Assembly: GCF_921293095.1 (NCBI RefSeq)
Contig: NC_060257.1
Coordinates: forward strand, 54,100,968 to 54,164,967
DNA from: Ischnura elegans
Taxonomy: Eukaryota; Arthropoda; Insecta; Odonata; Coenagrionidae
Length of the DNA: 64,000 nucleotides
Direction: 5' to 3'
In this document: piece by piece, positions 55,197 through 64,000 of the stretch
Layout: every line of letters begins with the position of its first letter
Position numbering within the stretch: the first letter of the stretch is position 1
Notes under the pieces: generated by a model
Seen by the model: only the letters and a program-made list of their open reading frames with translations
What the model was told of the DNA's origin: nothing
The model's database searches: none
Position numbers and translations under genes: made by a program

Positions 55197-56265
55197 TGAC
55201 CAAAACTACCCAAGGCCTTACTATTACTAGAAAAAAAGCTCGTCATGATTGCATATGTAGTTACAATTTCAATGGCAGCACTTTTTTAGAATGACGTAGC
55301 ATTTTTACATACATATCATAGAACATAAAATTGACATGCTTCTGTAAAACCTGGGAAAAAAAAGTGCACCTCTCCAGAAGCCGTAGACGTAATAATACAA
55401 AAATAAGCGGAAATAGAAGGTATTGAAAAACTAAATAGGAAAAATTATTAATAAAGGCTATTCAGTAATGCATCGCGATATGAGTCACTGGCTGCAAAGA
55501 AATGTATTTGAAACATACTCGGAGATTAATTAAAAGTCATGACCAAGTATACATTGTTGGAATCAAGTAGGTATTGATACTTCAGTATTTTTCTAGCCTT
55601 TATCCTGTCATCTTTACTAATTACCATTTTGGTGTTTAAAAATTTGATCATGGAAATCGCTATTGTTCTGATATGGATATTCTAAGGAATCGAAAATTTA
55701 ATATTAAAAGTGTCACTTAGTTTTCACCTTTGAAAGCGACATAGTGTACATGTCGAAACGTGGGTCGGTTAATTAAAGTTTTGTGGAATATGCAACACAG
55801 TGTATATTTAATTATGTTTCCTGTCACTAAGTTCCACCAAATATCGCCATCCTGCCTTATGTTGCAAACTAAGTAGATTACTGTATTTAGTTTTTCGCCA
55901 CCAAATTAGTGTGGCGACCTGAATATTTTCATTAGCATGATGTTCCAGATCAGATGAGACGATTGTGAGTGAACGCAGAGGGATCTGTTTAGCGGGAGGA
56001 ATGTGGCTATAGTTTTGAGACCCCTGCACTAGAACGAAAACGACACCGCTTCTATTTTTCAATATTTTTCACGTAAACACCGCCAAATTTCTCACACGAT
56101 GAAGTCGCTGTACGTCACAATCCGTCTGTTCCGGTTATTCGCGAGCCAGTTAATTTTGGTAATTTCATAACGTCAACAGAGCCATCGACAATGAAAACCC
56201 TTTGCAGACGAGACCACCTTCTCGCTCACCTTGCGGGTAGGGATCTCGAGAGGGTGTAAAATGTA

Positions 56266-56928
56266 TCACTGATTCACTGGACGGCATCTGCTGCCATCGT
56301 TTTCACATTTGGGAGGAGGTCTGCCGAACACAGCTGACCCAGGACCTCCCGCCGAATCTCGTTCAAACTTGATCAATGAAACTTTCTAACATTTGGGTAC
56401 AGATTTAGTGACCGTAGCGTCGTTATGGAAGTTAATTGTACGGAAATGATCGATTTCGCCACGTTCAATAATAAAATAGGATGCTTCAGTCAACTGGAAA
56501 ACGGGCACTTGGGTATCGTTGAAGCTGGGCCTGCAAGAGAAGCTAGAGTATGGCAAACGTAGTATTGTTTACTCTTCTGCTTGCTCTTTTACGAAATGTA
56601 CTTCGCAGTCTACATCACTTCTCTCGGGGTGAGGATATCCGATGACAACTTCGTGAACAGTCGATAATTGATTCTTCCAATCGCTATCGTCGTAGATCCC
56701 GACGTCTCTGAATATGCCATTGAGGTAAGCGCTATCCGTGCAGAATATGACCGAATTCTCCGCCGGAGGTTCAACGGGGATTCTTCGCGGGTACGCCTTA
56801 GTGTACTAAGGGACGTATCTTCCTCTCAGTGGGCTCAGGTCCAGCCGAATGTAGTCGGGGTCAGCGCCGTAAGATAATTCTCCGCTCACCAAGAGAGAGG
56901 CAATTATCCAGAGGACGTGGCTGGTCAT
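56266..56928 (-). pseudogene. Secreted family, copy D (three premature stops)
   Basis: Full-length homology in one frame from MTSHVLWIIASLL to RRCRPVNQ, broken by stops at VP*Y (about 56,808), EE*T (about 56,570) and KC*K (about 56,388). It lacks both members of the extra cysteine pair and has RTINFHND and SAGGPGSAVFG in their place, grouping it with E and F. No frameshift is needed to align it, so decay is recent. Confidence 0.8.
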
Positions 56929-58504
56929 AGTGTCGCGCAGCGTTCGAACTCTTCCAAAAGAGATTCTTTCCTCGACTGGGTCTCGCTTTCATCAGTGGCT
57001 AGGTATTATTTAGTGAACGACCTTGACTCGCTTTCTCTAGGTGCTGGGAGGAAAAGATTTTAACTGAAGCATGCCTCGCCAAAATTTCTGCTGGTGATGT
57101 GGAGAATTTTTATTGGACAATTGCCTTATCTATTCCGTATGCCAGACTGCTATCACATATTTTCGTGTTATTTGTTCAATTCAGGTGCGCATGAATTGCT
57201 GATGTCAATATCAATGTATTATGTAATGCGTGCGTGAAATATGAAAAATTTGAATTAGGCATCTTTTGTCGTGTTTACTTCTGTATGAGATAAACATCCC
57301 ATTAGTAGAATTTTTGTGCGATGTCAGACTCGTTGTCGTTGAAACATTGGGAGCAAGTACCGAAAACTATCCGGTGGGAAATCTGAGATGTATTAATTTT
57401 ATTTCATAAGTAAGTTCTCAAATAAATTTAAAAAGCGATTATGGTTTCAATTTTTTATTTAGATAATCATACGATAGATATCATTTTACATCAAATGATT
57501 TTTTATAATATTTACCCGTTATTTTAATATTTAATTTGAATTCTTTGAGTGTAGACCTTAAAATAGAAGTAGACTATCGCCGACGTTAAAGTTTATTTTT
57601 TAACTCTCCTCGGGGTTTTAATTGTGTAACGATTCCTCTAGGATAATTATTTTGATAATCAATTTCCGTTGCTCCAAAGGATGCGCTGTTGATTGAGGAT
57701 GTTTTTTATGGTATTATTATATTTAATGTTGCTTCTTAGCAGCATCAAACATGCGTAAATGATGTCCTCTATCCTGTAAATATCTAAACTACGCATTATT
57801 TTGTGGTATTGTTTGTAATGATTTATAATTTAGTTACCGCGTCAATTATGATTTAGTGCAGAATTTTCAAGTTTTCATGATGAAAAACCTTGAAATTTGA
57901 ATTCTCGCTAAAGTAGCTCTGGGTTAAAAAGGGTTAAGTTGTGATAATAAAAAAACTTTGCGGTCCTTTTTACAATATTGGACACAATTTCACGGCCAAT
58001 TTAGAATTTAGAATCATTGGGGTTTTATTGTGTAACGGTTCCTCTAGGATTATTATTTTGATTATCAATTTTCGTTGCTACAAAGGATGCGTTGCTGATT
58101 GAGGTTGTTTTTTATCGTACCCCTAGACTATTTATGCAGAACTTCGGGACCCAGGTTAGAGAATGAAATCTCGCCGCAGTCATTTTCCTCTCCTCGTTCA
58201 TGGTTAGCATGGTCACACCGTCCGTTTTTTATTTTCAATTGCCTTTGCATGGCCATCGGAAAGAATTAGCGTGCGTTTCATCCTTCGAACACGATATATC
58301 AAGGCTTATTCTCCTCGTCAAAGTAGAATTTTGCTATCCATGTTAGTGATGCGCGATTTAATTTATCTCTGTACTCAGGAGTTATTAAAATAAATCAATG
58401 GCGTTACTGTAAGAGGAGGAGGAGGAAATATCCGCCCAAAAACCTCAGAGAAATAAATAAAATATTTACAGCTATTAAGTATTTAATATTGACAATTTAT
58501 AAAA

Positions 58505-59530
58505 AAATCAAGTGAACAATGTCAAAAAAAAGAAATGCGATGGAAATGTAACGAAGTTATACAGGAAAAGCATCAACTAAGAAGAGAAATTGAAAGTGAT
58601 CACTTGCTTTGAAAATAAAGATCGTCAAAGTAGTATTGCGCGTAAGTTAAAGCTCATGACGTCGACAGTCCGCACTATTATTCTGAATTAAAACGAGGTT
58701 AAAAAGCCGGTGACATCAGCCGCACTAACTTCAGTCAAGCTGTCAAGACAGACGCGAAGTTCATTGCTGGAAAAACATGAAGACTATTAATTACCTGGAT
58801 TTATTATAAACTGTTGAATGATGTTCCTTTATCACAGGCAGTTATTTGTGCAAACGGTGTGGCTTTATTTGAATCTATAAAAGAAGATGAGGGTAGTGAT
58901 TACTCCGAGACGTTTAGTGGATGCTCCTGTTGGTTCCAAAATATTAAACTTCGAGGCTGTGTTTTAGTGCTACGATATCAGGTGAATCGGTCAGTGCTGA
59001 TAGTGTAGTCGACGCCGCAACATTTTCTGAACTCCAATCTGTGATTGAAAGTGGCTCCTTTCCTTTCAATTCGTTTTTAATGTTGACGACGCGGAATTGT
59101 TTTAGAAGAGAATGCAATATCGTTCATTAATTTTAGGGAGGAAATATCTGAGTTAGGTTTCTTGGCATTTAAAGACCGTTTCACGTTGCTGCTTATGATT
59201 CTAATGCCTCGGGTGTCTTCAAGTTAAATCCAGTTATAATTTATCGTTCAAAACTCCTCCAACAATGAAGTGGTATTCAAAGTAGCATTTGTCTGTCATT
59301 TTGATGAGGAAAAAAGGGCGTCGGAGTCAAAAGAATTGTATTTAGAATGATTTTATAAATTCTTCTTCTGCCAGCAAAGCATTACGAACCCCTGGGGTAG
59401 AATTCCTGGATGTTAGTCCACCCGTTCGAAAGGTGGGAATTTCGAAAGCACTAACAATTTTTTTAACGAGAAAAAAGCCTCTCAAAATGCCTGCCTACTA
59501 CCATTATAGATATTTTAAAGTATAAATGTG
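58505..59530 (+). pseudogene. Tigger/pogo-like transposase relic, unit 3
   Basis: Colinear with 49,555-50,660: STVRTIILN, SGCSCWFQNIKLRGC and later blocks recur with additional lesions, so it was already decayed or decayed in parallel after duplication. Confidence 0.75.
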
Positions 59531-59744
59531 TGTATAAATAAGGTCTTCTAAGGTTTTTTATTGGAATATATTTGGTTTATAGGAATTCGATACCCAACAC
59601 TTATGTTACCGGGAACGCATTTCTATCTTCCCAATGTAAAAATGATGTCATATAACGCAAATTCCTATAGCGCATACACCCTAATGAACGCATATCTTGC
59701 GCTAAGCGAGGCATGGGTGTAGTGATGTTTTCGGGGTGATAAAT

Positions 59745-59993
59745 ATGAATAAAATAATAATTAAATTGAAAAATTGCCTCTACTTTTTCCACAATTTACT
59801 TGTCATGTATGCTTCCGCACAATTAAATTATAATTTGAGAACGACCGGGACGAATTTAGAAATCACCTGGAGAAAGTCGACGGAACCATGTGATCATCAT
59901 TTATGTAAGTTGAGTAAGAATAGCTCTGGCAATCTCGACTATTTCATTTGTTGGTACAAATTATTTCACGACATTTTTTTCACGACTACATAA
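59745..59993 (+). CDS. Small conserved ORF, unit 3 (function unknown)
   Basis: 82 codons, MNKIIIKLKNCLYFF...CDHHLCKLSKNSSGNLDYF; counterpart of 50,862-51,125 with a slightly earlier stop. One cysteine of the CKLC pair is Ser here, which argues against strong constraint. Confidence 0.28.
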   Translation: MNKIIIKLKNCLYFFHNLLVMYASAQLNYNLRTTGTNLEITWRKSTEPCDHHLCKLSKNSSGNLDYFICWYKLFHDIFFTTT

Positions 59994-60584
59994 CTTAGTT
60001 ACACGTAAGTGAGCCTCGAAACGTAAACTTTCGTTCGGGTTTCATTCTTATGGAGGGTCACAATATTTACATGAAAAGATAGTCGTCACATCACTAAGTT
60101 GTGCATTCGTAAGTGTCAAAACTTAAACTTTCTTTCTTGCTTAATGCTAATCTATTTTACAGGTTACTTTAAGTAAGTGTTCGTAATACATTTGAGAAAA
60201 AGTTGTATTCCTTCTCGGAGAGAATGAAAGTAAGTCGAAATCATATTTCAAATACAATATGGGTATACTTAAGGTTAATGAAAATTCGAAAAATAAAATA
60301 CAAGACTGCATATACCGGTGTATTTAATGAAGAAAAACATTAAATAACGACATTTTAAAACATGTTTGACAGTTAAAAAAATGAAGTATATATGTAAAAA
60401 GCTGACGAAAAAGTTGCGAAAACACAACAAAAACTTGCCATTATTGTATAAGTATTTACTATTTCAATTAATTTAAGCACTTTATACGAAGGACTTTAAG
60501 GAAGGAAGGAAGGAATTTAAGCACTTTATGCATGGTTGCATACGTATCATATAACATATAATTGACAAATAAACGTAAAACTTG

Positions 60585-60925
60585 GCAAAAAGCACACCTC
60601 TGCAGAAACCGCGGGCTTAGTAGTATAAAAGTTAGCGGCTAATCAAAGCATTGAAAGCATAAATGGGTGGCATTAGTGATAAAAGCAATAGATAGCAATG
60701 CATTTTAGTATATGCCAGAGCTCGCAGCAGGGATATTTTTTGAAAATATATACTCGGAAATTAATTATCATTCATGGCCAATAATGCATTGGGGGAATGA
60801 AAACCTCTCTATTTCGAAGGAAGCAGGATTTAAACACAGCCTTTCAACCGGCAAGTCTTGGCAATCATTCTCACAAACGTGCACCCAAAGAAACATGGAT
60901 AAAAATGCAGGGAGAATAATCTAAG
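60585..60925. repeat. Conserved non-coding block, unit 3
   Basis: Third copy of 40,640-40,985 with TATAAAAG near 60,624. Confidence 0.65.
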
Positions 60926-62150
60926 CCAGGTAACCCATGAGAAGATATTGCACTTCCAACACACTTAATATTTTGCCTGCTTATTATCACTCTTCGTAAA
61001 TTGGCGGCAACTTTTTTTTGTAGACGTGAGTAAAACTAAAAAAAAAACACTGTTGCTGTGTAGCCCAAGCAGTTATATAAGCAGTTATATAATACCTCAT
61101 AAGCGATTAATGGTTATGTTATCATTTTATAGTGTTATTGCGAAAGGGGATCTCTATGACAAGCCTGGGAATGACGCTAAACTGTGGGAAACAGACCGGT
61201 GTTTCTTTGGTGTAGTTATGGATTTAGAGGATATTGAAACCTCTTTTTGAAGTTTAGAAAAAAAATGTATGGAGTCGATATAAGTCAAGGAAGTAATCGG
61301 CATAAAAAGATGGAACATTCTAAGTCAAATGAAATGGCAAATTGTGAAATTTGAGATGGTATATTTCGTCAGAAATCGTTGATTCAATGCTTAAAATGAT
61401 ACCTAACTTTTATCTCTGTATATGTAGTTTTAAGTAGTGGTACGAATGAATTAAAAAAATATATCAGTGCAAATAACTGAATTTTCTCAAAAATTAGTAT
61501 TTAAAAATTGGATAACTTGTAAAAATAATAAATAGAAAAATTCAATATACACCAAATAGTTAGCTTAATAAAAGATACAGTGATTTATCATTTTTGAAAA
61601 TGAAATAGTGTTCATGTCGAAACCATGTTGGGGCAATGAAATTTTTGCGGAACATAAACCTCAGTTTATCTTTAATTATGTTTTTTGTCACTAATTGCCA
61701 ACAAATATGGCCGTACAGATTAAGTTGTAAACGAAGTGGATTCCTGTCTTTATTTTTTGCGACGATATTATTGTGGCGACCTTTACAATTTTAATAAAAT
61801 GAGGTTCCAGATTAGATTAGGCGATTGTGAGTGAAAGCAGGGGGATCTGCGTAGTTCTTTTTAGCGGGACAGATGTGGCTTTAGTTTTGAGACCCCTGCA
61901 CTAGAACAAAAACTGCTCCTATTTCTCAATCTTTTTCACGTAAACACCACCAAATGTCTCACACGATGCAGTCACTGTAAGTCACAATCCGAATGTTACG
62001 GTTATTCGCGAGCCAGTAATGTTTTGGTATTTTCGTGACGTCACCAGATCCATCAGCAATGAAACCCCTTCGCAGATGAGACCACCTCCTCCCTCACCTT
62101 GCTTAGAGATCTCTATATGGTGTAAAATGAATCACTGATTCACTGGACGG

Positions 62151-62450
62151 AATGTTCCATCACTTATGATAAATAATGGTTTAATAAACTTATAAATTCA
62201 ATGTATGTATATGTATCACATATGATAAACATGCTCATTCAAAATATTCTCATCGGCGCCCGTACCTTTACAAATTACTTTCTTATACTTAATGATAACA
62301 TTATTATACCTACTGATTACTCTATAGATGGCTTCAGGTTGTTATACGGAGAGCAGACTTCATTCTACATAATGAGAAGCTGATCACCTACATTAACTGA
62401 TGACAGCATCGAGAACTACATAATAAACTTATAAATTCAATTTAGTAGGG
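62151..62450. mobile_element. ~300-bp insertion in the 3' end of copy E
   Basis: Other copies read GGACGGCATC straight through; here GGACGG is separated from GCATCCATCG by AT-rich sequence bounded by direct repeats TAATAAACTTATAAATTCAA (about 62,172 and 62,421). Type not recognised. Confidence 0.6.
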
Positions 62451-63090
62451 TAGAGTAGCGGCATCCATCGTTATCACATTTTATCTCGGGAGGAGGTCTG
62501 CCGAGCACAGCTGACCCAGGACCTCCCGAGATATATCGTTCAAACTTGACCACTGAAACTCTCTTACCTTTGGGTCCAGATTTAGTCTCCCTACCGTCGT
62601 TATGGAAGTGAATTGTACGGAAATGATCGATTTCGCCACGTTCAATAATAAAATAGGATGCTTCAGTCAACTGGAAAACGGGCACTTGGGTATCGTTGAA
62701 GCTGGGGCTGCAAGAGAAGCTAGAGTATGGCAAACGTAGAATTGGATACTCTTCTGCTTGATCTTTTACGATATGTACTACGTAGTCTACACCACTTATG
62801 TCGGGGTGAGGATATTTGATGGAAACTTTGTGAATGTACGTTGAATTACAATTCCATAGGTCCTTGGAATAGGTCCGGACGTCGCAGAATATGTTATTGG
62901 GGTAAGTGATATCCGTGCAGAATATGGCCACCCGTAGTTTGAACAGGGATTCTTCGCGGGTACGCCTTAGTGTTCGAAGGGACGTCTCTTCCTTTCAGTG
63001 GACTCAGGTCCAGCCGAATGTAGTCGGGGTCAGAGCCGTAAGATAATTCTCCGCTCACCAAGAGAGAGGCAATTATCCAGAGGACGTGGC
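62437..63090 (-). pseudogene. Secreted family, copy E (start lost, frameshift, 3' insertion)
   Basis: The part HVLWIIASLLVSGELSYG through KAYPRRIPV is intact but a ~13-bp deletion removed the ATG. A short deletion near 62,935 shifts the frame before AIFCTDITYPNNIFCD. The 3' end is altered by the insertion at 62,151 so that CRPVNQ is replaced by CRYSTLLN. It belongs to the subgroup without the extra cysteine pair (RTIHFHNDG, GGPGSAVLG). Confidence 0.82.
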
Positions 63091-63411
63091 GCGCAGCGTT
63101 CAAACTCTTCCAAAAGAGATTCTTTCGTCGACTGGGTCTCGCGTTCCTCAGTGGCTGGGTTTTATTTAGTGAACGACCTTGACTCGCTTTCTCTAGGTGC
63201 GAGATGCTGGGAGGAAAAGATTTTAACTGAAGTATGCCTCGCCAAAATTTTTGCTGGTGGTGTGGAGAATTTTTATTTGACAATTTCCTTATCTATTCCG
63301 TATGCCAGACTGCCATAACATATTTTCGTGTTATTTCGTGTTATCGGTAAGGAAAACCGTTCGCAGATGAGACCACATTCCCGGTCACCTTGCGGATAGG
63401 TGTAAAATGAA

Positions 63412-64000
63412 TCACTGATTCACTGGACGGCATCTCTTGCCATTATAAACACATACCCTCATGATGATGGGTCTGCCTTCCACAGCTGAGAATCCCCCAC
63501 CTCCCCCCAAAAATTGTTCAAACTTAATCACATTAACTCTTCTACCTTTGGGTACCGATTTAGTCATCCTACCGTGGTTACGGAAGTGAATGTTATGGAA
63601 ATCCATTCCGTCCAGTCCAATGGTCAAGAAGAATGCGTCAACCATCTGGAAAACGGGAACTTCGGTGTCGTTGAGGCTGGGGATGCAAGAGAATCTAGAG
63701 TATGGTAAACGTAGTATCGGATCTTCTTCTGCTTGCTCTTTTACGAAATGTACTTCGCAGACTACATCACTTCTCTCGGGGTGATAATATCTGATGGCAA
63801 CTCTGTGAATGTACGATGAACGATACTCCCGCATGCTCTCGAAATGGGTCCGGACGTCGCAGAATATGTCATTGGGGTAAGCGCTATCCGTGCAGAATAT
63901 GGCCTCTTTCTCCGCCGGAGGTTCAACGGGAATTCTTCGCGGGTACGCCTTAGTGTTCGAAGGGATGTCTCTTCCTCTCAATGGACTCAGATCCAGCCGA
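63412..64000 (-). CDS. Secreted cysteine-containing protein, copy F (partial at window end)
   Basis: Open to the window edge, which cuts it at LDLSPLRGRDIPS; the signal peptide lies outside. Keeps AIFCTDSAYPNDIFCD, SDVVCEVHFVKEQAEEDP, LRLPYSRFSCIPSLND, PVFQMVDAFFL, VNVIKFE, and ends CVYNGKRCRPVNQ. Six cysteines in the visible part, missing the extra pair. The GRPPPE motif reads GRPIIM here. No lesion seen, so probably functional. Confidence 0.75.
   Translation of the reverse strand, partial: RLDLSPLRGRDIPSNTKAYPRRIPVEPPAEKEAIFCTDSAYPNDIFCDVRTHFESMREYRSSYIHRVAIRYYHPERSDVVCEVHFVKEQAEEDPILRLPYSRFSCIPSLNDTEVPVFQMVDAFFLTIGLDGMDFHNIHFRNHGRMTKSVPKGRRVNVIKFEQFLGGGGGFSAVEGRPIIMRVCVYNGKRCRPVNQ

Larger units (their letters stand above)
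54740..57100. repeat. Truncated duplication unit 2b (carries pseudogene D)
   Basis: Begins inside the small-ORF region (AATAGCGCTGGCAATCTCGA) and proceeds through shortened flanks to gene D, with a PLE-terminus insertion at about 55,101. Confidence 0.75.
58505..63300. repeat. Segmental duplication unit 3 (carries pseudogene E)
   Basis: Same order as unit 2. It lacks the 2.2 kb insertion found in unit 1 and the nested palindromes of unit 2. Confidence 0.85.

Overview
This is eukaryotic nuclear DNA, almost certainly from an arthropod. The grounds are AT-rich sequence, genes split into short exons by canonical GT/AG introns, insect-type trypsin genes, TATA/Inr/DPE-like core promoters, and a dense load of MITEs, Penelope-like, jockey-like, gypsy-like and pogo/Tigger-like elements. 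The species cannot be named from the sequence. No bacterial-type operon, CRISPR array, rRNA or tRNA was recognised.

Region 1 (1-27,721) is a very large imperfect palindrome. Left arm 1-~9,990 and right arm ~15,500-27,721 are reverse complements, separated by a ~5.5 kb unique spacer. Each arm carries one complete seven-exon trypsin-like serine protease gene, minus strand on the left and plus strand on the right, with 5' ends facing each other. Both spliced reading frames are intact (about 259 and 263 codons) and keep His/Asp/Ser, but they carry different key substitutions. The left copy keeps trypsin-type Asp189 but has Arg in place of oxyanion-hole Gly193. The right copy keeps Gly193 but has Asn189 and Ile226 in the S1 pocket. 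The spacer holds a TATA-Inr-DPE promoter with a short first exon and splice donor, pointing toward the right-arm gene. The arms differ by datable insertions: a hAT-like MITE only on the left, and a 2.4 kb Penelope-like element (PLE) only on the right, where it sits inside an older MITE.

Region 2 (27,722-40,100) holds a broken third protease homologue (minus strand; Ser195 to Thr, no recognisable IVGG, several exons not found) and a collection of mobile elements: a pogo-like MITE, hAT-like MITEs, a truncated PLE with a 15-bp target duplication, a non-LTR reverse transcriptase split by two MITEs, and a jockey-like reverse transcriptase abutting a gypsy-like protease/RT fragment.

Region 3 (40,100-64,000) is an array of segmental duplications around a family of secreted, cysteine-containing ~222-residue proteins that I do not recognise, all on the minus strand. 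There are two intact copies (A 44,376-45,044; C 53,240-53,908), one open copy cut by the window end (F), three pseudogenes (B, D, E) and a 3' relic (G). Duplicated flanks carry decayed Tigger-like transposase copies, a small conserved ORF and conserved non-coding blocks. Comparison of units reveals a precise 2.2 kb insertion (41,260-43,455) made of a degenerate ~150-bp tandem array followed by a cluster of GC-rich hairpins, with no recognisable protein.

The window therefore shows two families evolving by duplication and loss: proteases by inverted duplication with active-site divergence, and secreted proteins by tandem duplication with pseudogenisation.
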